Of a DNA stretch of 64,000 nucleotides, positions 1 through 8,568 are shown piece after piece. The stretch's first letter is position 1. Each line of letters opens with the position of its first letter. Location of the stretch: contig NZ_CP003915.1 of the NCBI RefSeq assembly GCF_000521505.1, forward strand, positions 4,340,001 to 4,404,000, given 5' to 3'. Origin of the DNA: Advenella mimigardefordensis DPN7 (GTDB lineage: Bacteria; Pseudomonadota; Gammaproteobacteria; Burkholderiales; Burkholderiaceae_B). The notes under the pieces were generated by a model. It did no database searches, was not told the DNA's origin, and saw only the letters and a program-made list of their open reading frames with translations. The position numbers and the translations under genes are program-made.

Positions 1-335
1 TGAACAGTTATGCGCTCCTCTAACCCCGCTTCACTGGTTGTCATATCCATTGCATGAGCTAACTCGTCGTTAGCCTCAAATGCGATCACCTGGCAACGTA
101 AAACCTGCGCCAGATAGAATGTATGATTTCCAATGTTGGCTCCGATATCCAGAACTGTACTTTCCGGCTGCAGGCGTGCCTTCATATCAGTCAGCATAGG
201 CAACTCATAGGGAATCCCAGTTGTCGCCAAGTTCTTTTGTATATAATCCTGATTCGGAGAGGTCAAATAGATAGGGTACTCTACCCCGTCTGCCTTGACA
301 GTTGCAAAGCGCGGCTCATTGGTATGTTGGTTCAC
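1..335 (-). CDS. FkbM family methyltransferase, N-terminal part (cut by window edge)
   Basis: The gene reads leftwards off the window edge, so only about 111 residues are visible. Residues 61-72 (VLDIGANIGNHT) match SAM-binding motif I of FkbM-type methyltransferases, and the acidic stretch AFEAND about 20 residues later fits the ribose-binding strand end. Such enzymes O-methylate sugars or other small groups and are common in polysaccharide loci, which fits the capsule genes to the right. I placed the start at a GTG (335), because a TGA sits four codons upstream in the same frame and no ATG lies before motif I. No good ribosome binding site is visible, so the 5' end could be damaged. Family assignment is firm; substrate is unknown. 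Confidence 0.72.
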   Translation of the reverse strand, partial: MNQHTNEPRFATVKADGVEYPIYLTSPNQDYIQKNLATTGIPYELPMLTDMKARLQPESTVLDIGANIGNHTFYLAQVLRCQVIAFEANDELAHAMDMTTSEAGLEERITV

Positions 336-640
336 AGTCGGGAATTCTCAGGCAAAGTTAATGAAACCGGCAATGCGGCAGACTACTCTTCCGTTAACAT
401 CATATTGGCAGAGTGAACAGTATAGACAATCAATATTATAGCTTTGAGAAGATCGAGAACCAGTCTGAAAATGTAAAAACCCCGATACGTCGTTAGTCAC
501 GACGAAAGACGTAAAAAAATTTGAAAAAAAACGTTACTTGAGTTTCACTATCTTCTCCGTCCGACATCTGATAGATGACTTCAAGGTACAGGCCAAGCTT
601 GTATTAAGCCTAATTTCACTTGGAGAATATTGTAAAAGCA
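336..640. other. AT-rich non-coding stretch with a weak terminator-like hairpin
   Basis: I see no gene here. An inverted repeat CGTCGT / ACGACG (488-504), read on the minus strand, is followed by a GGGG and a run of five T (about 475-479). This looks like a weak Rho-independent terminator for a leftward gene that no longer exists upstream, where an IS remnant now sits. Confidence 0.3.
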
Positions 641-1044
641 TGTAATGACCGAGCATTTCCTGCTCAACTTAAGCGGCTAAAGCAAATGCTTCGGCAGGGT
701 TTTCATATTCAACGCCTGATGTGGATGCCGATGGTTGATCGCTTCACCATAGGCCTGCTGTAAGTCTTTGATTTGACTTTCATATTGTCCTTTTATATCC
801 AGCGGATTGGCCCGCAGAGCATTTTCCATGCCTCGCTTTGCCTCATCCACCCGGTTCTCCACCTCAGAGGGTGACAGATCATAGGTACTTCTGCCACGGT
901 GGTTTTACCCTGAATAATGTCCAACACTAGTGCGCTTTTGCGCTTGGCCGTCCAGCGCTTGATTTCATCTTCCATGATAATACTCATTTGTGATTTACCC
1001 TAATATCACATATCACATGAGCAATTTTTCACTGGGTCATTACA
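641..1044 (-). mobile_element. Internally deleted IS3-family element with terminal repeats and target duplication
   Basis: The ends are inverted copies starting TGTAATGACC (641 rightwards; 1044 leftwards). The 4-bp direct repeat AGCA flanks them (637-640 and 1045-1048), as expected of an IS3-type target duplication. Inside, the minus strand begins at 987 with an OrfA-like transposase start (MSIIMEDEIKRWTAKRK). It changes frame near 890, then reads VDEAKRGMENALRANP. Near 742 it jumps directly into the extreme C-terminus of an OrfB transposase (INHRHPHQALNMKT), where a further 1-base loss breaks the last codons. The catalytic DDE core is therefore missing and the element cannot move by itself. 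Family assignment is by recognition of these conserved segments. Confidence 0.8.
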
Positions 1045-1253
1045 AGCATTACCCATCTAAGTCACAATGGAATTTATTTGAATATTCAACGAATAGCGCT
1101 CTAAATACTAAGCAGTAGTGACTGGATCAGCATAAAGTGTTTTTAACTCGAACTTGTGTCTGTTTCTAATCTTTAAGCTAACTATTAGGAAAGCAGGCGT
1201 ACTCTATAGCTTTTACTATCCCCGCTATCACTTATTAACCCAGTTATATATAT

Positions 1254-2378
1254 ATGACTTCTTACTTCAAAAAACTTCAGTTTCGGCAGTTATGGAAGAA
1301 AATTTTCCTCCGTTATACCGCGCCAGTTGCATATTTACCATTCGCCCTAGCGTGTGCTTCAGATGGTATATGGCCAACTCCAACGTATATTGAATATGAT
1401 AGTTCAAAAAAAACACTATCAACAACGTCACCGGTATCGCCAGACAAGATAGTTCGATTTAAATTTCAACCCAATGGATACAACAATTTGCCCAATCCGC
1501 GCGGCTTAAGTGTCGCAAATTTTGGAGAACCACATAATGCACATTATGAAGAATTTAATGTCGCCGATTCCGAATGGTTTGGAGTAATGTTGATTAATGC
1601 GAAGCATAATGGAGATGGGAAAACCAATATTGCTACCGGAGGGAATCACGGATCAAGCGGCGGAGCAGGGGGCGCTAAAACTGCGCGCAATATTAAGTAC
1701 GATGTATATTCGAATAACAAGATACTTGATACGGACTATGCTGGTTATGTAGATGGCCTTACCATTAATGTAGTCAATGAACTGATGGCATCTGACACAA
1801 TTTCGTTAGGTCGGTTTGTGCTGAGACAAGAGTACTGGATAAGCATTTCAGGCAATGCTATTGGCGTCCACGCAAAATATACTGCGCTCGAAGATATAGT
1901 AATAAAGCGCGATAGAGCTTTACAACTCAACACTCAAGGCTACCGAGATTCGGCGTTGTTTTTGGACGGAAATGTTAGGGGGCGCACCCGTTGGGACTCA
2001 GTAACTTCCAATAGTGGTCCTAGGAATTCATCGCCTAATGCATGGGCTGCCCTTTTAAAGGGAAAGTACGGCGTTTTAGGAGTTTGGATGGACAGGAGCT
2101 TTGGAGCCGCTACCGAACTATCGACCGTAGCAGAGGATGCGCCACTTATTCATGGCCCAGGAAATACGAAAAGCCACAAGCTTTACAATGCCATTGTGTA
2201 TAAAAGTCAACGAATGTTAGCAGCTGGCGAGTCCTATGAATGGCGAGGCGGATATAGTTGGTCGGGCACTGAACCACCGCCGCAGAACATCGATAGTGTG
2301 CTACATAAGCTAATCAACAAAACGACAGAAACAATACTGGTATTCCCTGATGGTAGGTCCAAATTAGTCACAAAGTGA
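1254..2378 (+). CDS. Secreted protein of unknown function in the capsule locus
   Basis: A 374-residue ORF. The N-terminus is basic (K and R between residues 6 and 20) and followed by a hydrophobic stretch ending ALACA/SDG near residue 36, so a signal peptide for export is likely. It is not a canonical lipobox. The mature part is rich in G, N, S and W with a glycine-rich segment near residue 130 (GGNHGSSGGAGG), and resembles a beta-rich extracellular protein. I do not recognise a family. There is no clear ribosome binding site before the ATG at 1254, so the exact start is uncertain. It lies between two IS remnants and opposite in direction to most of the cluster, which suggests independent acquisition. 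Confidence 0.55.
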   Translation: MTSYFKKLQFRQLWKKIFLRYTAPVAYLPFALACASDGIWPTPTYIEYDSSKKTLSTTSPVSPDKIVRFKFQPNGYNNLPNPRGLSVANFGEPHNAHYEEFNVADSEWFGVMLINAKHNGDGKTNIATGGNHGSSGGAGGAKTARNIKYDVYSNNKILDTDYAGYVDGLTINVVNELMASDTISLGRFVLRQEYWISISGNAIGVHAKYTALEDIVIKRDRALQLNTQGYRDSALFLDGNVRGRTRWDSVTSNSGPRNSSPNAWAALLKGKYGVLGVWMDRSFGAATELSTVAEDAPLIHGPGNTKSHKLYNAIVYKSQRMLAAGESYEWRGGYSWSGTEPPPQNIDSVLHKLINKTTETILVFPDGRSKLVTK

Positions 2379-2790
2379 ATGCGATAATAATCGGCATGTG
2401 AATCTCACGATTGCTGCGCGCATGCCAATCGGATTGAAGAACTGTTACCCCAACGACTGGACGTATCAGCGCTTCGTTAAAAGACGGCAGCCACTAGCGA
2501 GACCGTTTCGATGAGTGCCCCTAGCAGAGTCTAAATCAGCCATAGTTTCGTCATATGCGTCGGCAGAAGTTACATTACGACACAACATCAAATCGATAAG
2601 GAGAGGACTGAAACATGTAAGCCACAGCCGCCTTGGCTTTTTGCTTTGAAATAGCTCGGCTAATTTGCGTTGCATTCTGGATGCGCCTATGCCCAGTACA
2701 CCCCGAATGATTCAAAACGCCAATTTCGCACCTGAGAGAATCGATTTTGTCATCTTGAACACTTATCATTTAAAATTTCAAGGAACAAAA
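2379..2790. other. Non-coding stretch, possibly decayed
   Basis: No convincing gene. Short frames on both strands do not match anything I recognise. One plus-strand frame around 2477-2540 faintly recalls the C-terminus of an IS5-type transposase but is interrupted by stops, so I do not call it. The last bases hold the ribosome binding site of the next gene. Confidence 0.35.
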
Positions 2791-3303
2791 ATGTCAAACA
2801 AAACTGCGGCAACTATGTACGTTGAGCAACGAATAAGTTGCGATGTTGGGGAATTTATAAAAAACTCCACAGGACGTTCAACAATTACCAACTGCATTGT
2901 ACCTGCCGACAAGAGCAGATTTGTATTGAGGGCAAATTCATTTTCACAGCCAAACAACACTATTCGTTTGAGAGTTTGGGGTAGGAAATCAGGAACCGGC
3001 ACCAAGAAAATCCATTTTGCAGTAGTGACAAATAAGACGTTCGATAAATATCAAGCTATCAAATCAATCCCACTTGGACACGCAGATTCCAATTTCTACC
3101 TAGAAATCATACTGACAGCGATCGATAAACACTCCCAAAACGTTAATAGTATTTACATGACTGACAATACTTCTCCAAGTATCAATAATAGCTTGGCAAA
3201 AATCAAATTCGTCGATGACAGAGTGTTCAGGATATACGGCGAATGCAGTAATGACACCGACGTGATCACCATAAATAAATACGAATTGCTCATATGCGGC
3301 TAG
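2791..3303 (+). CDS. Hypothetical protein, 170 residues
   Basis: I chose the ATG at 2791 because AAGGA lies eight bases before it; the open frame extends upstream but without a better site. The product has no signal peptide or membrane segment. It has alternating hydrophobic and polar residues typical of a beta-sandwich (for example FVLRANSF and TIRLRVWG, residues 50-70). I do not recognise a family. It sits just left of an IS cluster (3.3-4.0 kb) and has the same low G+C composition as the neighbouring capsule genes. A role in surface-polysaccharide assembly or modification is only a guess from position. Confidence 0.55.
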   Translation: MSNKTAATMYVEQRISCDVGEFIKNSTGRSTITNCIVPADKSRFVLRANSFSQPNNTIRLRVWGRKSGTGTKKIHFAVVTNKTFDKYQAIKSIPLGHADSNFYLEIILTAIDKHSQNVNSIYMTDNTSPSINNSLAKIKFVDDRVFRIYGECSNDTDVITINKYELLICG

Positions 3304-3383
3304 CCAGTTTATTGTCGTCGGCACTGTAATATTGGCACCCAGGTGGTGCGGGACGAAAAGTTGGACTCCTTAGGAAATGATCA

Positions 3384-3494
3384 ATGTATTCGTACGCAGA
3401 GCGCATGAAGGCTGTACAACTGTACATCAAGCTGGGCAGACGCATGAACGCCACCATCCTTGCCGATGAACGATTCACCGGTGCAGACATGTAA
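3384..3494 (+). pseudogene. IS3-type OrfA transposase N-terminal fragment
   Basis: Thirty-six codons starting MYSYAERMKAVQLYIKLGRR match the start of a common IS3-family OrfA. The bases before it (GGTGCGGGACGAAAAGTTGGACTCC, in pieces) resemble that element's left end. The frame ends at 3492-3494, inside a second IS end that begins at 3491, so this element was truncated by another insertion or recombination. Confidence 0.65.
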
Positions 3495-3531
3495 TGAGCC
3501 AGCATTTTCTGCTCAACTCAAGCGGCTAAAG
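3491..3531 (-). mobile_element. Terminal fragment of the same IS3-family element as at 641
   Basis: This stretch is nearly identical to 641-681: both start TGTAATGA, contain CAGCATTT or GAGCATTT and CTGCTCAACT, and end AAGCGGCTAAAG. It is the OrfB-side end of the same element, in the same orientation, with the rest gone. Confidence 0.75.
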
Positions 3532-3545
3532 GGGTTGGTGCACAA

Positions 3546-3710
3546 CATCTTCGGGGTATGCTGGCTGTGCGCCGACTACACACGGGCAGTCTGCAATGGC
3601 TCGGAGCAGACGGTCAGCCTGAACAACTGACCGCAGAGCAGGCTAGTGCCTTGGTCATCGGTCTGCCATGACAGCGCCTGGGTCTAGCGTTCAAGAGTGA
3701 TCATCTGTAA
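3546..3710 (+). pseudogene. tnpB: IS66-family TnpB (Orf2) C-terminal remnant with a nonsense codon
   Basis: The frame from 3546 reads AVRRLHTGSLQW ... LTAEQASALVIGLP, then a TGA (3669-3671), then QRLGL. This matches the conserved C-terminus of IS66 TnpB, where the motif is GLPWQRLG. The stop stands exactly at the expected tryptophan, so a TGG to TGA change is likely. The N-terminal half is missing, so the gene is dead. Confidence 0.65.
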
Positions 3711-3796
3711 TAATTAGCCGTATCCGTAAAACTCTAATGGGAAATCAGTGCGCGTACACATTGTGCAGCTGCGCATTTGTATGACACGATATCGCC

Positions 3797-4040
3797 ATGC
3801 AACGATCCACTGTTACCAATATTGATGCGCTCGACGCCAATTACCCTGTGGCGTGCTGACGCGGCAATTGATGGAGTAGCTTCATAACAGGATCTGGTGC
3901 TCCACGCCAAAGACTAGAAGATTGCCAAGCAGGCCGGATGCGACTGCCATATGCAGCGCATAGGTGAGGATAAATCCAAGAAGCTAGCCTTCTCGCACTT
4001 TAACCCCAGCCGCATGCAGCGTCTGAGCAATGCGCCGAAC
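3797..4040 (+). pseudogene. tnpC: Decayed IS66-family TnpC N-terminal remnant
   Basis: Pieces in different frames resemble the start of IS66 TnpC: VTNIDALDAN near 3810, then VLHAKD followed by KIAKQ after a stop near 3900, then KSKKLAFSHFNP near 3970. Several stops and frame changes interrupt it. Its place directly after the TnpB remnant supports the reading. Identification is tentative. Confidence 0.45.
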
Positions 4041-4137
4041 TTGTTAAAAAATAAAGCTCTAACACCTATCAATACCTCTTAGATCTTCCTTTCTTTTTCA
4101 TTATTTAATACTTAATATTGAATATTGTTGGAAAAAT

Positions 4138-5295
4138 ATGCCTTACAATCGCATGAACAGTTACGAAAAACGCTCTGTCATGCAAATACAAAATCCTGAC
4201 ATTACTAATGCGCTACAGCGCAAAATAGAACTCCAAGAAAATGGCATTATTTTGAGTACGGATGGTGCTGCGGGATTGGAATATGCGTTTTACCTAGAGC
4301 ACTCTAACGGTTTAGAAAAAAAGTATTATAGTGACAATTTGACACATTTTTTCCAAATCCATCCTAATTTAGGTCGGTATACCGCAACTTTTTTTTACAA
4401 AAAAAATACAACAATAATAAGTCACAAAATAGCGTTTGTTATAGGAGAACAGCAAAAGATCTTTTTGATAAAAAAAGCAAATTTGGCCACCAGCAAGCAC
4501 TTCAAAATAGACAATTATGACATTGGCTCTAATACGACATTTGTTGTCTTCAATGGGTCAGGATCTACCATATATTCCCCTCCATTTGGATTGTCCTTCT
4601 TATTGTGCCGCGGATACAACGTAATAGTGTGCCTTCAAAATAATAATCAATACCAAGGTCTGTCGTTCGAAGATTTTGGTAAATATGTGGGGCCTGCCGT
4701 GAAGGGGAAAGCCACATATCTATATGGTAGCTCATTGGGTGGATACTGCGCGGTTTATTATGCAGGGGCAGTGAAGGGTCATGTCATCGCCTCAGCCCCC
4801 CGCAATTCAGCACACCCAGCGTTAATTACTTACTCCCCCAAAAAAAACAATTACAATGCAGACGACTTTCAGCACAAAGACATCTTTGAAAATGAATTAT
4901 CTCCAGCATCAGTGAATATTTTCATAGATCCTCATGTTCCAGAAGATGTTTTTTTTCTGAATAATTACGTACGTACCGCCTACCCTAAAGTTAATTTACT
5001 TGAGTATCAACATGCAGGCCATGAAGTACTCATGCATGTAAACAGGATTGGACACCTTAAAAATATTATCGGTGCAATCGTTGACAATAGACCCTTCGAA
5101 ATCGATCAAAACACCGACAGCGAATTTACAGAGATCGGGAAGGCCCATTTTTTTCTAAAAAAACAGGATATACGCCGGGCGACAATCTACTACCAACGCG
5201 CATTAAATCGAAAAAGTCCAAATAAAGCAGTCGCCGCGAAAATACGCGCAATTAAGCGTGAGTTGGGGTTACTGAAAAATCAAAAATCCGTATAA
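4138..5295 (+). CDS. Alpha/beta hydrolase with N-terminal YAFYL accessory domain and C-terminal TPR-like helices
   Basis: A 385-residue protein. Residues 30-100 carry the accessory domain shared by four proteins in this locus (EYAFYLEHSNG at 48-58, then an aromatic-rich beta stretch). Residues 130-315 look like an alpha/beta hydrolase: a nucleophile elbow GSSLGG at 197-202 (Ser199), an acidic segment IFIDPHVPED, and a late histidine in HAGHEV. Residues 320-375 resemble one or two TPR-like helices (KAHFFLKKQD ... YYQRAL). No signal peptide is seen, so it is probably cytoplasmic. A role in acylating or deacylating the capsule sugar, or in another polymer modification, is inferred from position only. 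The ATG at 4138 follows GTTGGAAAAAT. Confidence 0.65.
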   Translation: MPYNRMNSYEKRSVMQIQNPDITNALQRKIELQENGIILSTDGAAGLEYAFYLEHSNGLEKKYYSDNLTHFFQIHPNLGRYTATFFYKKNTTIISHKIAFVIGEQQKIFLIKKANLATSKHFKIDNYDIGSNTTFVVFNGSGSTIYSPPFGLSFLLCRGYNVIVCLQNNNQYQGLSFEDFGKYVGPAVKGKATYLYGSSLGGYCAVYYAGAVKGHVIASAPRNSAHPALITYSPKKNNYNADDFQHKDIFENELSPASVNIFIDPHVPEDVFFLNNYVRTAYPKVNLLEYQHAGHEVLMHVNRIGHLKNIIGAIVDNRPFEIDQNTDSEFTEIGKAHFFLKKQDIRRATIYYQRALNRKSPNKAVAAKIRAIKRELGLLKNQKSV

Positions 5296-5506
5296 CCAGA
5301 TCCAAAATTCAAGGCAACCAAATGAGCTTTAAACGCAGAACTATGAGTCCGGCGCCAGGCAGACGCAGTCGCTGCGGCCTGAAGGAGAGAGTCGTCTAGC
5401 TAGTCCATACTTATCCATTCTGTGTCCGTGGACAAGTATGTTCATACGCTACTGGCGGCTCGAAAAGAAATCGCAAGGTGGTTTTTGAACAAGGCACCTA
5501 AAATTT

Positions 5507-6805
5507 TTAGTCAACCAAATGGTAGGGCGAGCTTTTAAAGGTAACGCGCCCAATCGCATCCTTTACAAAAGCTATAATCCTGATTTTTTTCCTAATTTCA
5601 CGCTGATCGATATGAAATTCTGTCGAATTTTTAGCGGTATACCAATCTGTAGCTTTACGCTTCCCATCGACCATTAAATAAAAGGCATGGGAATATACCT
5701 CATCAGGATCTGGATTAGTGACTGTCGTTTCTACGTAAATCAACTCTAACTCATTGTCATAACGAATTTCAGTTTTTAGCTCCAATTGACGGTCATGGCA
5801 TAGTACCCAATCATAATGTGGTACCCCGTCAAATTGGGAAACCAATTGACCTACAGACGATGTCATCAACACCTCAGGGGGAAGATCGACACACAATTCT
5901 ATCAACGATTTAATGAGTGGTTTTGTAGGAGCAGCATGCCCCTCCCCCCAATCGCCTACAGCAAACGCAGTCATCCTGGAGCTATTGAGAAATAAAGTTG
6001 GTGACAACCTAGACCACTTGCCAAGACTCGCCAAATATGGATTCGCATGCTCAAGAAGGTGCCAGTCGTGTCGATTCTGCAGATAGATAATACGATTGCG
6101 CTGAACTGCCACATCAGATGCATATAGTTTATGGTTTATATCGGTTTGATCAAGTATACGCTCAAAAAATTGGGGTGTTTTTCGTCGAGTTAATGGCACA
6201 CGCTTTGATGTTTCTGAGTAGATTTTTGGAAAAGCAGACTCAACATATCGCTTGACGAAATTCGGAAAATACTTCGATATAGAGGTCTGCGGATTCCAAA
6301 CTAACGCCAGGGAGCCTTCGCACAGCTGCTGGATTATACTCAGAATACCAAACCCAGCCCCTGAACCCCCAACCAGAACCAGCCGCAGCTTATATAAATG
6401 GGCAATGCTATTCAGTATTTGTATAATATATTGCTGTAGCTTTGGTATTTTTTGGTTACCGGCATACCACGCGAGAGTGAGATTCTGTGAATAATCTAAT
6501 GTTGGATCAGATATAAATGCACAGGGAGCATCCAGATCCTCTGTTATAGAAAGACCTGAAAAAAAAGGACCTTTTTTTGTTCCTCGTGTTGCAATTGCTC
6601 CAGTTAACACTACAACTAGAGTCTCAGACTGAGTTAATTTTTCCGCATTCTTCAGCAAGATGTCTAGCGTTAAATCATCAGACATTTTGACTTGATAAAT
6701 CCCGCTGTTTGTGAATCCAGATGCCACTGCATCGCGCATATTCTGGAACGTAAAAACAGGACATTTCCATTGCTCCAAATTCTTCATGATTAGAGGTTTA
6801 TTCAT
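5507..6805 (-). CDS. Alpha/beta hydrolase with C-terminal YAFYL accessory domain
   Basis: A 432-residue protein and clear paralogue of the gene at 7036-8322. Shared marks are GPFFSGL (residues 79-85), LTLAWYAG (109-116), the nucleophile elbow GGSGAGFG (146-153, Ser148), and WGEGH near residue 290, which may supply the catalytic histidine. The last 85 residues hold the accessory domain (SHAFYLMVDGKRK, then IIAFVKDAIG). No signal peptide or membrane helix is visible. The fold assignment is from these motifs; the substrate is unknown. Position in a capsule cluster suggests action on the polymer or its precursors. It runs in the same direction as the capsule operon, with 230 bases separating it from its paralogue. 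Confidence 0.65.
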   Translation of the reverse strand: MNKPLIMKNLEQWKCPVFTFQNMRDAVASGFTNSGIYQVKMSDDLTLDILLKNAEKLTQSETLVVVLTGAIATRGTKKGPFFSGLSITEDLDAPCAFISDPTLDYSQNLTLAWYAGNQKIPKLQQYIIQILNSIAHLYKLRLVLVGGSGAGFGILSIIQQLCEGSLALVWNPQTSISKYFPNFVKRYVESAFPKIYSETSKRVPLTRRKTPQFFERILDQTDINHKLYASDVAVQRNRIIYLQNRHDWHLLEHANPYLASLGKWSRLSPTLFLNSSRMTAFAVGDWGEGHAAPTKPLIKSLIELCVDLPPEVLMTSSVGQLVSQFDGVPHYDWVLCHDRQLELKTEIRYDNELELIYVETTVTNPDPDEVYSHAFYLMVDGKRKATDWYTAKNSTEFHIDQREIRKKIRIIAFVKDAIGRVTFKSSPYHLVD

Positions 6806-7035
6806 GGCGCATTCTATAAAAGATGTTATTGTAAATTGAAATCACAAAATCTTAGAGCTTGTGGGAGTTCAATCTCAAATCGGCGCTATCGGTTTATAAA
6901 ACTAAGAAGTATTTCTTATTCCTATAGCAAGAAACACCGTAACCTTGCCAATATTTACATGATGTTCCAATTCAAGGAAGACCACCTTTATTACCAAAGT
7001 CATGGCAGGCAAACGCCCGACCCAAGCCCACTCTA

Positions 7036-8322
7036 TTAAGCGGGATATACGAGCCGGTTTGAATCGGCCGCGATTATCTGATTGAAATCATCACGAGCAA
7101 AACTTCTTATATAAAGGTTTTTATATTTTGCAGGCAATGAAAATGTACATGAATTACTCTTTGCGTAAAACCTACTCGCTACTCTTTCGCCGCCATCCAT
7201 TAAATAAAAAGCATAGTTAAGCTTTCGATCATTGTACAAATGACCGTTTTTCTTTAAATAACAATTTGCTCGTAGTACCCCAGCTACAATTTTTACTGAT
7301 GATACTAGCCTGAAATCACTTCGGTTTAGAAACGTTAATGCACTAGTATTTCTATTTAATCCATTTAACCCCAACTCCAGTGCATTTAAAATTTCTTTGA
7401 CCGGCTTTCCTTCTGCGAGAAACCGCAATAAATGTCCAAAAATACTCGCAGAGGGACCAACATGCCCTTTTCCCCAATTTCCAAAATAAATACTGACATT
7501 CCCACTCACAATCGAATTCTGCCCCTCGGTAGTCCACAACCTGTTCTTTATGAAAGGAGCTGCGTGGGTCTTAACATGTGAATCAGTCATGTTCTGCAAG
7601 TACAAGATGTTGACATTCGAAGGCAATTCTACTTTAGTAACATCGTGAACAATATTGCACTCATCAAGAATATCATAAAGCACTTGTGCCTTCTGTTGAC
7701 CAGTTTGCTGCTTCGATTTACTTATACGTTCACTGTATTGTGGGAACGCCTGCAACACATAGTCCCGCGCAAATGGATAAATGTATTGAGATATTGAAGT
7801 TTGGGGATTCGATACTACCAACACCGCTTCCGTCTTTAGCAGTGTAGCCAAAGCTAGTGCAGCAAACCCACCACCAGACGCACCCACAATTAATAATTTA
7901 GCATCGTAGGAACGTGCCATTTGATCAAGAAATATCGCGAGGTCCTTCTGTAAATTTCGGGAGGAATCGCCTCCCGCATACCATGCCAAAGACAGATCAG
8001 TTGAGGATACCAATGGGTCTGCAATAGCGACAAGAGGCAACTTTAGAGAACGATTCAAACCACGGCCAGAAAAAAAAGGCGCGCAATGCTTTTTTCTCTC
8101 TCCAACTGCCGCGTTGAAACAAACAAGAATCGTAGATGCATCTTGATTTTCTTGAAACCGCTCCAGATACACATCTAATTTTTCAGGTTGCTTACAGTGG
8201 TATAAACCGTCCTGATGCTCTCGCGTGAGAATATCCGTCAGATCAGCTACCTCGAATACCGGCATAACGTACTGATGGATATCATAGCTTGCGGGCTGAT
8301 TTATAGTTTCACATTTATCCAT
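7036..8322 (-). CDS. Alpha/beta hydrolase paralogue with C-terminal YAFYL accessory domain
   Basis: Starting at the ATG at 8322 gives 428 residues. The open frame extends further only through a TTG, and the paralogue at 5507-6805 has no such extension. Shared landmarks are APFFSGRG (81-88), LSLAWYAG (110-117), the elbow GASGGGFA (147-154, Ser149) and NWGKGH near residue 295. The C-terminal 80 residues contain NYAFYLMDGGERVAS and IRSFARDDF, the accessory domain. The protein has no export signal. Tandem duplication followed by divergence with the neighbour is the simplest history. Likely a capsule-associated esterase, acyltransferase or similar serine enzyme; chemistry not determined. Confidence 0.65.
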   Translation of the reverse strand: MDKCETINQPASYDIHQYVMPVFEVADLTDILTREHQDGLYHCKQPEKLDVYLERFQENQDASTILVCFNAAVGERKKHCAPFFSGRGLNRSLKLPLVAIADPLVSSTDLSLAWYAGGDSSRNLQKDLAIFLDQMARSYDAKLLIVGASGGGFAALALATLLKTEAVLVVSNPQTSISQYIYPFARDYVLQAFPQYSERISKSKQQTGQQKAQVLYDILDECNIVHDVTKVELPSNVNILYLQNMTDSHVKTHAAPFIKNRLWTTEGQNSIVSGNVSIYFGNWGKGHVGPSASIFGHLLRFLAEGKPVKEILNALELGLNGLNRNTSALTFLNRSDFRLVSSVKIVAGVLRANCYLKKNGHLYNDRKLNYAFYLMDGGERVASRFYAKSNSCTFSLPAKYKNLYIRSFARDDFNQIIAADSNRLVYPA

Positions 8323-8568
8323 GTTGTAACGCTTACTCGGTGGTCTCAAAAAGTTGAAGAATACTGCGACAACACCGATTATAATCTGCAACTCTTAAGC
8401 TATCAAAAATCATTTTTTTTCTAGCCATTAGTAACATTTTCCTATTAGGTTTAGGAAAACACCACCCCAAAAAATATAAATCATATGTAAGATTTAGAAT
8501 GATGAGTTACATAGGTCATAAAATGAGCGAATCGAGCATAAAATAAGACTCGGGTTTAACTAGTTTAT

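Noticed and set aside
123..416. Plus-strand ORF of 97 codons
   Set aside because: It is antisense to the FkbM-type methyltransferase, whose motif I is clear on the minus strand.
2477..2600. Possible IS5-type transposase C-terminus
   Set aside because: Only a few residues (LKDG ... RDRFDECP) look similar and stops interrupt the frame, so it is not supported.
5320..5505. Possible IS6-type transposase remnant
   Set aside because: One frame reads ARKEIARWFLNKA, which recalls IS6 transposases, but the match is short and the frame broken. The gap is left without a call.
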